Below, piece by piece: positions 42,018-50,393 of a stretch of 64,000 nucleotides of DNA. The notes beneath the pieces were generated by a model. The model searched no databases and was not told the origin of the DNA. It was given only the letters and a program-made list of their open reading frames with translations. The DNA is from Opitutaceae bacterium (lineage in GTDB: Bacteria; Verrucomicrobiota; Verrucomicrobiia; Opitutales; Opitutaceae). Each line of letters starts with the position of its first letter. The first letter of the stretch is position 1. The position numbers were made by a program, and so were the translations under genes. The stretch is from assembly GCA_016715765.1 (NCBI GenBank), contig JADJZJ010000006.1:93630-157629 (forward strand), read 5' to 3'.

Positions 42018-44570
42018 ATGAGCATCAAAACCATACTGTCAGCGATGCACGGCACGGGCCGTGTCTATCTGTTAGTGATTGCCGGAGCCTCCCTCGCGGT
42101 TGGCCAGGCAGTGCAACAACCCATTCCGGTCGAGACGGACAAGGATACCGCGGAAGTCGTCAAGCTGTCGCCCTTCGAGGTTCAGGCCGAGAAGGATTAC
42201 GGTTACCGCAAGAGCAGCACCGTGACGACGTCCCGTATTTCAATTCCGATCGTCGAGAACCCGCAGTCCGTGGAAATCATCTCCGGCGAGCTGCTGCGCG
42301 ACATGAGCGTGGCGCTGCCCAAGGAAGTTTTCCGCTACAGCAGCACCGTCATGGTGGGTGAGGCGGAAATCGGCCAGGCCGGCATCTTCACGCTCCGCAG
42401 CTTCCAGCTCCCGATCTTCTACAACGGCTTGGGCCTCGCGAGTTCCTTCTCGCTGACGCCGATCATCCCGGTGGACAACCTGGACCGCGTTGAGATCGCG
42501 AAGGGCCCCGTGGCCCTGTACTACACGAACTCCACGCCCAACGGTGTGGCGAACTACGTCACCAAGAAGCCGCAGTTCGTCAATGCCACCGAATTCAGAA
42601 TGACCGTTGGCAGCTACGATTTCTACAAGGCGATGATGGATACCCAGTACGTCATCAGCAAGGATCACGGCCTGGCGATGCGCCTGATCAGTTCCTACCA
42701 GAACAAGAACGGCCGCGTGGACGGCCAGGAGCATGACCAGCTGGTCTTCATCGATCCGTCCATCACCTGGCGGCCGAATGACAAGTTCCAGATGACGGCC
42801 GAGTTTGCCTCGACCAAGCAGAACCTGCCCTACGCGACCTTCGAGTGGAATCTCGCGATGAATCCCCAGTACTGGCAGAATGTGATGACCCCCACGCCGC
42901 AGATCATCAATTACATGAAGACGGCCTACGGCCTCGCCGATGACGCCGCGGCCCTCGCCAAGATCAACGAGCGCTGGGGCTATGTGCAGGGCAACCCCAA
43001 CGGTTCGACCCAGGGTATCGTCCAGAACAGCTACATGACCAACTGGTCGAACGACATCATGGGCATGACCGGCACCGCCCCCTATTACTTCACGGGCAAC
43101 ACCATCGACTGGTGGCGTTTCTCGGACCGGGGCGACAAGTACCTCTCCAAGGGTCCGGACTCCAACTATGACGGCAACTCGCACCTGACCGATGTCGCGC
43201 TCGACTTCACGCCGTTCGAGAATCTCACGATCCGCTATCACTGGCTGCACATGGTCAACAACACGGCCTTCACCCGCCAGCTGTTCCAGCCGGTCGCCGG
43301 CCTGCGCCCCGACGGTCGCGTGAACGCCATGAATGCCGCCGCGGCCATTTCCTGGACCCCGCACCGCTGGGCCTCCTCCGATGCCCAGCAGATCGATATG
43401 TCCTACGAGATCGAGGCCCTGGGCATGAAGCACTTCCTCTCGCTGGGTTATGAGAAGGATCGCTCGGTGGCCACCATTGACAACGTCACCATCGACCTCG
43501 CCAAGGCGCTGCCGGGCAGCAAGAGCTACGCCGGTTACGACCTGACCGGTGCCTCGGCCTACCAGCACTATGACCCGTTCAGCGGCAAGCCCGCACAGGG
43601 CATCTACCAGGTGGTGGCCTCCGGCCCGCGCCAGACCAACCTCTCGATCGGCAACTTCGAGGCCATGACCTTCAGCTACCGTGGCTCGGCCATGGATAAC
43701 CGGCTGAACATCCTCGCCGGTGTGCGCCGTTCGGAGCTCATCAACACGGGCCGTTCCGACTACAGCCCCACCTACGGTGCGATCTTCACCGTCATGAAGG
43801 GCGTCCACGTCTTCGCCTCGGCCAGCGAAATGGTGAGCTTCACCAACCAGCTGAGCATCCTGGGCGGCGGCATCCTGCCCACCGACAAGCCGGTGCAACT
43901 GGATAACGTCAACGAGAAGGGCATGGAGTGGGGCGTCAAGACCGACTTCAATGACGGTGAGTTCTCCGGCACGCTCTCGATGTACAGCGATGAACGCGAC
44001 GGCATCATCCAGGCCGACTTCGTGAAGATCGTCTCCGATCCGCGTAACTTGAGCGGCAGTGCGGCCAACCAGGTCCAGTACTTCACCAACGGTGGTGTGG
44101 TGCGCGCCGAGGGCATCGAATTTGACCTCGCCTGGACCCCGAACCGGAAGTTCCAGCTCATCACCAACTACGCCTGGCAGTACACGGCGAAGACGGTGAG
44201 CGACAAGACCCTCAATCCGGCCACCCCGGGTGCGCTGACCAACCAGCGCGCGCGCGACCGCCTGCAGAAGTCGCCCGAGCACCGCGCGAACTTCATCGGC
44301 AAGTACAACTTCACCGATGGTCCGTTCCGCAACCTGAGTGTCGGTGGCGCCCTGCGCTACTCGGATGAATACAGCCTGCAGAACAACGTTTCGATCAACA
44401 TCATGGTGCCGTCCGAGGTCATCCTCGATCTGTTCGCGAACTACAGCACGAAGCTCGCGGGCATTCCCACGGACTTCCAGTTCAACGTGATCAACCTGAC
44501 GAATGAGATCAACGACATCACCCGCAGCAACGGTCTCGAGTTCCGTCTCACGACCGGTTTCCGCTTCTGA
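42018..44570 (+). CDS. TonB-dependent outer-membrane receptor (second LSPF-type)
   Basis: An 850-residue receptor paralogous to the one at 21238. It has a signal peptide (IAGASLAVGQ-like), block VKLSPFEVQAEKDYGYRKSS, plug (GIFTLRSFQLPIFYNGLG, LDRVEIAKGPVALYYTNSTP, GVANYVTKKPQF) and a barrel ending in the usual aromatic residue (TTGFRF). The two differ mainly in the barrel loops, which fits different ligands. A strong terminator follows. Placed between a beta-helix glycanase and the GH29 fucosidase region, it probably takes up glycan fragments. Confidence 0.92.
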   Translation: MSIKTILSAMHGTGRVYLLVIAGASLAVGQAVQQPIPVETDKDTAEVVKLSPFEVQAEKDYGYRKSSTVTTSRISIPIVENPQSVEIISGELLRDMSVALPKEVFRYSSTVMVGEAEIGQAGIFTLRSFQLPIFYNGLGLASSFSLTPIIPVDNLDRVEIAKGPVALYYTNSTPNGVANYVTKKPQFVNATEFRMTVGSYDFYKAMMDTQYVISKDHGLAMRLISSYQNKNGRVDGQEHDQLVFIDPSITWRPNDKFQMTAEFASTKQNLPYATFEWNLAMNPQYWQNVMTPTPQIINYMKTAYGLADDAAALAKINERWGYVQGNPNGSTQGIVQNSYMTNWSNDIMGMTGTAPYYFTGNTIDWWRFSDRGDKYLSKGPDSNYDGNSHLTDVALDFTPFENLTIRYHWLHMVNNTAFTRQLFQPVAGLRPDGRVNAMNAAAAISWTPHRWASSDAQQIDMSYEIEALGMKHFLSLGYEKDRSVATIDNVTIDLAKALPGSKSYAGYDLTGASAYQHYDPFSGKPAQGIYQVVASGPRQTNLSIGNFEAMTFSYRGSAMDNRLNILAGVRRSELINTGRSDYSPTYGAIFTVMKGVHVFASASEMVSFTNQLSILGGGILPTDKPVQLDNVNEKGMEWGVKTDFNDGEFSGTLSMYSDERDGIIQADFVKIVSDPRNLSGSAANQVQYFTNGGVVRAEGIEFDLAWTPNRKFQLITNYAWQYTAKTVSDKTLNPATPGALTNQRARDRLQKSPEHRANFIGKYNFTDGPFRNLSVGGALRYSDEYSLQNNVSINIMVPSEVILDLFANYSTKLAGIPTDFQFNVINLTNEINDITRSNGLEFRLTTGFRF

Positions 44571-44586
44571 TCTGTTTGTGGTTTCC

Positions 44587-44606
44587 GATCATCCGAGCGG
44601 ATGATC
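44587..44606 (+). other. Perfect hairpin before the terminator
   Basis: GATCATCCG-AG-CGGATGATC, 16 bp after the receptor stop and 5 bp before the terminator stem; it may protect the mRNA 3' end. Confidence 0.5.
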
Positions 44607-44611
44607 AAGCG

Positions 44612-44645
44612 AAGGGCCGCGCGATAAAACGCGCGGCCCTTTTTT
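44612..44645 (+). terminator. Rho-independent terminator of the second TonB receptor gene
   Basis: Twelve-bp stem AAGGGCCGCGCG / CGCGCGGCCCTT with loop ATAAAA and a following T-run. Confidence 0.93.
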
Positions 44646-44717
44646 GTGCGCCCCGATTATGATGTAGGGCGGGGTTTCCAAACCCCGCCTGGGAGCAATC
44701 GCACGCAGACATCCCAA

Positions 44718-44831
44718 GCCGAGAAAGAGAAAGATAAAGAGAACGAGAAAGATTGTAATCTGGCAGGAGCCGAAATGGCGGGGATCGGACCTGTCCTCCG
44801 TAGGCCAGGCGAAGGAGGAATCCCCGCCCTA
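44718..44831. repeat. Purine-rich repeat plus inverted type H repeat at the 3' end of lacI paralogue 2
   Basis: 44718-44756 is a GAGAAAGAGAAAGATAAAGA-type tract, related to the arms of the large nested palindrome at 52453-52723. 44776-44831 is a type H repeat in inverted orientation; its end (CCCTAC) provides the TAG stop of the neighbouring regulator. Between 44646 and 44700 lies a GTAGGGCGGGGTTTCCAAAC-type hairpin. Confidence 0.7.
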
Positions 44832-45866
44832 CACCCTGGCCGCCATCGCGCGCACGGTGGACTGCTCCACCCAGCGGCCCTCGACACTGATCGAGCGCGG
44901 GTAGGCGGGCAGGCCCCGCTCGTTCTGCTGCATCAGCGACACGACGAAGCTCGCGGCCGCCTCGCCCAGCAAATCCATCTGGTTGTCGATGCCCGCGAGA
45001 CCCTCGGTCTTGCCGTAGAGCTGGCCCAGGCAGACCCCGAGGTCCTCCGGCACCCGGTAACCCAGCTCGCGGATCCAGCCCAGCATCTCCAGCGGAAAGG
45101 CGCTGAGCATCACGCAATCGATGCGCTGGCTGCGCAGCCACCGGCCGAGCGAAGCCTTGGTGATCGTGTGGTCGATGAGCGGCGTGACCCGCTCCTTCGG
45201 CGGGAGCAGGAATTGCTCCGAGAGGTACGTGCCCGGCACGATGCCCAGGCTGCGCTCATAGATGCCGTAGGGCAGGACCAGGCCGACGCGGCGGTAGCCG
45301 TGCTCGTTCAGCTTGCGCATCGCGAGGCGGATGTTGTGGGCGTGGTTGACGCAGGCGCGGTGCACGCGCAGGTCGGTGATGGAATAGCCGACGGCCACGG
45401 TCGAGAAATGCTCCCATTCCAGGTCCGGCATGTGGCCGGGCTCGGGCAGGCGCGGGGTCAGGATCAGGCCGTTGATGCCCCGGGTCAGCAGCATGCGGTT
45501 GAGCCGCGCCGGCGTCATGTCGGGGGCGTTGATCTGGAACGACTCGACGCCGAAGCCCTGGGCATGGGCGTACCGGGTGATGCCCTCGAGCAGCTGCCGC
45601 TCCGTCACGTTGGTTTTGAGCTCCTCCGGCGGGTAGGTGACGATGCAGCCGATCACACCGGCATGGCGGTGCGCGTTGCGGTGACGGTAGGCCGACAGCG
45701 CGGAAAGCATCGCATCGTGCGTGTAGCCCAGCTCGCGGGCGACCGCCATGATCCGCTCGGCGGTCGCCGGCGTCACCCGGGGATCATTGCGCAGGGCCAG
45801 CCCCACCGTGGTGAAGTGCACGTGCGCGCGTTCGGCGATGTCCCGCAAACTGACCCGCTTTTCCAT
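44829..45866 (-). CDS. LacI-family transcriptional regulator (paralogue 2)
   Basis: A 345-residue regulator: HTH VSLRDIAERAHVHFTTVGLA, hinge LGYTHDAMLSALSAYR, effector domain with LTRGINGLILTPRLPEPGHM and GLAGIDNQMDLLGEAA. ATG 45866 gives the same start position as the paralogues; the open frame to 46010 is a shadow. It diverges from the GH29 fucosidase gene with 112 bp between starts, so a fucosyl-sugar-responsive role is likely. The stop codon TAG lies in the type H repeat. Confidence 0.93.
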   Translation of the reverse strand: MEKRVSLRDIAERAHVHFTTVGLALRNDPRVTPATAERIMAVARELGYTHDAMLSALSAYRHRNAHRHAGVIGCIVTYPPEELKTNVTERQLLEGITRYAHAQGFGVESFQINAPDMTPARLNRMLLTRGINGLILTPRLPEPGHMPDLEWEHFSTVAVGYSITDLRVHRACVNHAHNIRLAMRKLNEHGYRRVGLVLPYGIYERSLGIVPGTYLSEQFLLPPKERVTPLIDHTITKASLGRWLRSQRIDCVMLSAFPLEMLGWIRELGYRVPEDLGVCLGQLYGKTEGLAGIDNQMDLLGEAAASFVVSLMQQNERGLPAYPRSISVEGRWVEQSTVRAMAARV

Positions 45867-45978
45867 CCTTCCATCCAAGGTGTTTTTTTGGGGCCTGCCG
45901 CAAGCAATTTCAGGCGGTTCCGCCGCTCGTCTTTCCACCCGGTCGTGGTAGGAATGCCTTTGCCGTTGCCGCCCAAAT

Positions 45979-47724
45979 ATGAAAACACTGCCGCTGGTTG
46001 CACTCCTCATGGCGATGTCCTCCGCGCTGACGCCGAATTCCGCCCGCGCCGCTGATGCCCCCGCGCCGCCGGTCGCGCACGGGCCGGGGGAGGGCTTTCA
46101 CGGCCTCGAGTCGGCGACCGATCCGACCCTGCAGGCGGCCGACCCGGCCTCGCTGGCGGCTTTCACCGCGAGCCGGTACGGCCTCTTCATCCACTGGGGT
46201 CCCGTCACCCTGGCCGGCACCGAACTCGGCTGGTCGCGCGGGCGCGAGGTGCCCGCGGCCGACTACGATCAGCTCTACCGGAAGTTCAATCCGGTGAAGT
46301 TCAACGGCGACGAGTGGGTGCGCATGGCGCAGGCCGCCGGCATGCGCTACATCGTGCTCATCGCGAAACACATGGACGGTTTCTGCCTGTGGGACACCAA
46401 GCAGACCGGGTACAACATCATGAACTCGCCGTTCGGGCGCGACGTGGTGCGCGAGCTCGCCGACGCCTGCCGCCGCGGCGGCCTCGCCTTCGGGGTCTAC
46501 TACTGCATCGCCGACTGGCATCATGAGTTCTTCCCGTTCAGCGGCCCCTACTACGGTCCGCGCGACACCATCGTGAAGCCGACCGCCGACGTGGAGCGCT
46601 ACACCCAGTACATGATGAAGCAGCTCGCCGAACTCGTGTGCGACTACGGCCCGATCCAGACGGTGTGGTTTGATTCGATGGCGGGGGCCCACTGGCCGGA
46701 GCAGGGCCGGCGGCTGATTCCCTATTTGCGCGCGTTGCAGCCCAGCATCCTCATCAACAACCGCGCCGCCGTGCCCGGCGATTACGTGACGCCCGAGGAG
46801 CGCATCGGGCGCTACCGCGACGACAAGGCGTGGGAAAGCTGCATGATGATCGGCACGCAGTGGACGTGGAAACCGAACGACGAACTGAAGTCCTTCCGGA
46901 AATTGCTGCGGGCGCTCGTTTACTGCGCCGGCGGCGACGGCAACCTGCTGCTCAATGTCGGGCCGATGGCCGACGGTGCCTTCGAGCCCCGCATGGTGGA
47001 CCGCCTCAACGAGGTCGGCGCCTGGGTGAACCGCTACAGCGAGAGCATCCACGGCACGCGCGGCGGACCCTACAAGCCGACGAGTTACCTGGCGAGCACC
47101 CGCCACGGCAAATACGTGTATCTTCACATCCTGCGCTGGGATTCCGACCGGCTCGTCCTGCCGCCGCTGCCCCGGAAGGTCGTGGCGGGTACCGTGCTCA
47201 CGGGTGGCACGGTCAGCGTGGAGCAGACGGATACGGCGCTCACGGTTTCCGTCCCGCCGGCCGACCGGCAGAAGATCAACACCCTCGTGCGGCTGGAAAT
47301 GGACGGACCGGTCGGGGATATCCCCGCCATCGCCCTGCCGGCGGAGGTCACGATGACCGCCTCGGTGACCCGCGAACCGGTTGAACAATTTGCCGCCCAT
47401 TTCGCCGTGGACAGCGATCCCGACACCGAGTGGTCCGCGCCGGAAGGCCAGACCTCGGCCGTGCTCGAGCTCGCCTTCACCCGCGCACGCACGATCCAGA
47501 GCGTGAAGTACGAGGAGAAGACGCGCCCCATCCGCATCAAGGCCTACGCCGCCGACCGCTGGGACGGCTCGAAGTGGGTGGAGATTTTCACCCGCGACCA
47601 GGAGGCAAACTACCTGGTGAAGTTTCCGCCCGTCACCACCTCGCGCCTGCGCATCCGCGTGCTGCACATGGAGCACACCGCCACCGTCGCGGAGATCGTG
47701 GTCGAGGACGTGGAGCCGGAGTGA
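45979..47724 (+). CDS. Alpha-L-fucosidase, GH29, with C-terminal discoidin-like domain
   Basis: A 581-residue exported enzyme that removes alpha-linked L-fucose by a retaining mechanism. It has a signal peptide (MKTLPLVALLMAMSSALTPN) and then a (beta/alpha)8 barrel with classic GH29 blocks: RYGLFIHWGPVT, AKHMDGFCLWDT, VRELADACRRGGLAFGVYY and TVWFDSM, whose Asp232 is the nucleophile. A beta-sandwich follows (about 355-450). The last ~130 residues look like an F5/8 type C carbohydrate-binding module (AAHFAVDSDPDTEWSAPEGQ, SRLRIRVLHMEHTATVAEI). It diverges from a lacI-type gene, its likely regulator. A type A repeat follows the stop. Confidence 0.92.
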   Translation: MKTLPLVALLMAMSSALTPNSARAADAPAPPVAHGPGEGFHGLESATDPTLQAADPASLAAFTASRYGLFIHWGPVTLAGTELGWSRGREVPAADYDQLYRKFNPVKFNGDEWVRMAQAAGMRYIVLIAKHMDGFCLWDTKQTGYNIMNSPFGRDVVRELADACRRGGLAFGVYYCIADWHHEFFPFSGPYYGPRDTIVKPTADVERYTQYMMKQLAELVCDYGPIQTVWFDSMAGAHWPEQGRRLIPYLRALQPSILINNRAAVPGDYVTPEERIGRYRDDKAWESCMMIGTQWTWKPNDELKSFRKLLRALVYCAGGDGNLLLNVGPMADGAFEPRMVDRLNEVGAWVNRYSESIHGTRGGPYKPTSYLASTRHGKYVYLHILRWDSDRLVLPPLPRKVVAGTVLTGGTVSVEQTDTALTVSVPPADRQKINTLVRLEMDGPVGDIPAIALPAEVTMTASVTREPVEQFAAHFAVDSDPDTEWSAPEGQTSAVLELAFTRARTIQSVKYEEKTRPIRIKAYAADRWDGSKWVEIFTRDQEANYLVKFPPVTTSRLRIRVLHMEHTATVAEIVVEDVEPE

Positions 47725-47751
47725 GCGGCTGATTTGGTGCCGTGACCTGAA

Positions 47752-47815
47752 CTGTAGGAGCGGCTTTACGCCGCGATGTTGCGCACACGATCGCGGCGTA
47801 AAGCCGCTCCTGCAG
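47752..47815. repeat. Type A palindromic repeat, copy 5 (after the fucosidase gene)
   Basis: Arms as elsewhere, with one change in the right arm (CTCCTGCAG). It lies 27 bp after the stop. Confidence 0.88.
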
Positions 47816-47861
47816 GGAGGAGGCGCCGCCTGCTCAACGCCGCCCAATATCCATCCGCCGC

Positions 47862-47902
47862 CCAATCCAACATGTAACGTATTGCGTTACATGTTGGATT
47901 GG
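47862..47902. repeat. Perfect hairpin with TGTAAC...GTTACA core, copy 2
   Basis: Arms CCAATCCAACATGTAACG and its exact complement, loop TATTG. The inner nine bases (CATGTAACG) are shared with 16284-16330; the outer nine are different but still pair perfectly. It lies 138 bp after the fucosidase stop. Confidence 0.85.
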
Positions 47903-48045
47903 AGGCGGGCGCAGCGTGATCTGCTTTTCCAGGGACAGGCGGATTGCAGCAGTGGCGGACCGGGCCATCAAGCAGCGGTCCGCGGGGGCGAGGGGCATCG
48001 CCCCGGCATTTTCCGACGAACCAATTGATGCCGTGGTAAGGTCTG

Positions 48046-48123
48046 AAGGTAGGGCGAGGCGTCCTCGCCGAGCCGGTTGTTGTTCCGCCAGCGGGCGGCT
48101 CACCGAGGACGGTTCGCCCTACC
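48046..48123. repeat. Inverted repeat with GGTAGGGCGAGG ends
   Basis: GGTAGGGCGAGGCGTCCTCG on the left mirrors CGAGGACGGTTCGCCCTACC on the right. Together with the hairpin at 47862 and the composite at 48172 it fills the 553-bp gap 47725-48277, in which I see no gene. Confidence 0.7.
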
Positions 48124-48171
48124 TCCCAATAATTGATGTCAGTAAATGGTGCGAACCGCACAATGTCGGAG

Positions 48172-48281
48172 GTAGGAGCCTGCTTGCAGGCGATGGGATG
48201 GATGTAGGGGCTCACCTTGTGTGCGACCTCGGCTGTCGACGAGCGACGCCCCCTACAAATCGCCTGCGAGCAGGCTCCTAC
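48172..48281. repeat. Composite nested palindrome, type D, supplying a lacI stop codon
   Basis: GTAGGAGCCTGCTTGCAGGC+GAT (48172-48194) pairs with ATCGCCTGCGAGCAGGCTCC+TAC (48259-48281) with one mismatch; an inner TGTAGGGGC...GCCCCCTACA pair is nested. The right end reads TAG-GAGCC on the minus strand and is the stop of lacI paralogue 3. Confidence 0.8.
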
Positions 48282-49330
48282 CCCTTGGGTTCGTCAGCCG
48301 CAACCGGCGGCCGGACCGTGGGCCGGTCGATCCAGCAGCCCTCGACCAGCGTGTAGCGGGGGAAGCGCGGCAGACCGCGCTCGTTGTGGCGCAGGAGCGA
48401 GATGACAAAGCGCGCGTTCGACTCTCCCAGCTGCTCCATCTGCTCGTCGATGCCGGCAATGCCGTCCGTTTCGCCGGACCGGCTGAGGAGGGCGATGCCC
48501 ATCTCCTCCGGGACCGCGTAGCCCAGGTCGCGGATCCAGCCCTGGTATTCGAGCGGATAATCGGTGAGCAGGACGGAGTCCACGCGCTCGGCGGCCAGCC
48601 AGCGCCCCAGGGTGGACTTGGTCACCTTGTCCTCCATCAGCGGATCAATCCGCGACCTCGCGGGCTGCGCGCGCTGGTCCGCGAGGTAGGCGCCGAGGAT
48701 GTTGCTGCGGGTGCGCACGTTCACCGGCGGGGAAAGGATGAGGCCGGGGCGGCGGTAGCCGCGGCGCCGCAGCTCCTGCAGGCAGAGCTGCACGTTGTGC
48801 GCCTGGTGCGGGCAGGTGCGGTGGACCGGCAGGTTGGTGATCGAGTAGCCGCTGGCCACCACTGAGAAATGCTCCCACTCGAGATCGGGGATCGGTCCCG
48901 GTCCCGGGAGGCGGGGCGAGAGCATGAGTCCCTGGATGCCGCGGGCGCGGAGCAGCTTGCTCAGGCGCTCGCCGGTCATGCCCGGGGCGTTGATCTGGAA
49001 CTGTTCGATGGAAAATCCCTGGGACTGCGCGTAGGTCCGGGCGGCGGCGAGCATCGTGCGCTCCCGGGTGTTGGTCTTCAGGGTGACCTTGGGGTCGTAG
49101 GTCACGATGTGCCCGATCACGCCGGCAAAACGCGGGGAGTGGCGGTGCCGGTAGGCCGACAGCGCGGAGAGCATGGCGTCGTGCGTGTATCCGAGCGCCC
49201 GGGCGGCGGCCAGGACCTTGGCCGCGGTGGCGGGCAGGACGCGCGGATCCTTGCGCAGGGCCAGGCCGACCGTCGTGAAATGCACGCCGGAAACCTTGGC
49301 AATGTCCCGCAGGGTGATGCGCTGGCCCAT
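48278..49330 (-). CDS. LacI-family transcriptional regulator (paralogue 3)
   Basis: A 350-residue regulator: HTH ITLRDIAKVSGVHFTTVGLA, hinge LGYTHDAMLSALSAYRHRHS, effector domain (RARGIQGLMLSPRLPGPGPI, TDGIAGIDEQMEQLGESNAR). It is the last of three tandem lacI genes; its start lies 3 bp after the stop of paralogue 4. The final codons (DEPKG, then TAG) run into a type D repeat. The effector is probably a sugar; the lack of an adjoining enzyme gene leaves the target open. Confidence 0.92.
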   Translation of the reverse strand: MGQRITLRDIAKVSGVHFTTVGLALRKDPRVLPATAAKVLAAARALGYTHDAMLSALSAYRHRHSPRFAGVIGHIVTYDPKVTLKTNTRERTMLAAARTYAQSQGFSIEQFQINAPGMTGERLSKLLRARGIQGLMLSPRLPGPGPIPDLEWEHFSVVASGYSITNLPVHRTCPHQAHNVQLCLQELRRRGYRRPGLILSPPVNVRTRSNILGAYLADQRAQPARSRIDPLMEDKVTKSTLGRWLAAERVDSVLLTDYPLEYQGWIRDLGYAVPEEMGIALLSRSGETDGIAGIDEQMEQLGESNARFVISLLRHNERGLPRFPRYTLVEGCWIDRPTVRPPVAADEPKG

Positions 49331-49333
49331 GGA

Positions 49334-50380
49334 TCAGTTCAGGTTCGCCCCACCGGCGCGCACGGTCGGACGCTCGACCCAGGCGCCTTCGATGAAGGTG
49401 TAATGGGGGCTGTCGGGCAGGCCCTTTTCGTTGCGGCCGATCATGGCGATGACGGTGTCCACGGCGCTTTCTCCCAGCAGTCGCATGCGTTCGTCAATCC
49501 CGGCGATGCCGTCGGTCTGGCCGAAGCGGCTGATGAGGGCGACGCCCAGGGGTTCGGGGACGCCGTAGCCCAGTCCGCGGATGTGCTCCAGGGTCTCCAG
49601 CGGCCGGGCGCTGAGGATGACGCTGTCCACCCGTTGTTCCCGGAGCCAGCGGCCGAGGGTGGCCCTGGTCAGTTCGGTCTCCGACACAAAGAGCGGCTGC
49701 ACCTGCTCGGCGGGTGGCAGCAGGCACTGTTCGGCCATGTAGGCGCCGATCACATGGCCGCGGCTGCGCTCGTAGATTTCCCGGGCAAAGATCAGGCCGG
49801 TGCGGCGGTAGCCGCGGGCCCGCAGCTGCGTCAGGCAGAGCCGCACGTTGTGGGAGTGGTAGATACAGACCCGGTGGACCCGCAGATCGGTGATGGAGAA
49901 ACCTACGGCAACCGTGGAAAAGTGCTCCCACTCGAGGGCCGGCATGGGTCCGGGCCGGGGCAGTTTCGGGGAGAGGATCACGCCCTGGATGCCGCGCGAG
50001 CGGAGCAGCTTGCTCATCCGCGGACCGGTCATGTCGGGGGCGTCGATCCGGAAGGACTCAAGGCTGAAATTGTGGGACTGCGCGCAGGCGGTGGCGGTCG
50101 CCAGCACGGTGCGTTCCGTGACGTTGGTCTTCAGCATCTCCGGGCCGTAGGTGACGATGTAGGCGATCACGCCCGCAAACCGCCGCGAGTGGCGGTGGCG
50201 GTAGGTGGAGAGGGCCGACAGCATGGCGTCGTGCGTGTAGCCGAGCTGGCGGGCGGCCGCCTGGACCCGGGCGGCCGTTTCCGGAAGGACCCGCGGGTCG
50301 TGGCGCAGGGCGAGCCCGACCGTGGTGAAATGGACCCCGGCGACCCCGGCGATGTCCCGCAGCGTGACGCGTTTGGGCAT
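49334..50380 (-). CDS. LacI-family transcriptional regulator (paralogue 4)
   Basis: A 348-residue regulator: HTH VTLRDIAGVAGVHFTTVGLA, recognition residues as in the others, effector domain RSRGIQGVILSPKLPRPGPM and TDGIAGIDERMRLLGESAVD. ATG 50380 matches the paralogues' start; the longer open frame to 50443 is a shadow. It lies 13 bp after paralogue 5 and is closest to it in the segment RTGLIFAREIYERSRGHVIG. Confidence 0.92.
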   Translation of the reverse strand: MPKRVTLRDIAGVAGVHFTTVGLALRHDPRVLPETAARVQAAARQLGYTHDAMLSALSTYRHRHSRRFAGVIAYIVTYGPEMLKTNVTERTVLATATACAQSHNFSLESFRIDAPDMTGPRMSKLLRSRGIQGVILSPKLPRPGPMPALEWEHFSTVAVGFSITDLRVHRVCIYHSHNVRLCLTQLRARGYRRTGLIFAREIYERSRGHVIGAYMAEQCLLPPAEQVQPLFVSETELTRATLGRWLREQRVDSVILSARPLETLEHIRGLGYGVPEPLGVALISRFGQTDGIAGIDERMRLLGESAVDTVIAMIGRNEKGLPDSPHYTFIEGAWVERPTVRAGGANLN

Positions 50381-50393
50381 GGCGGCGTGCGGG

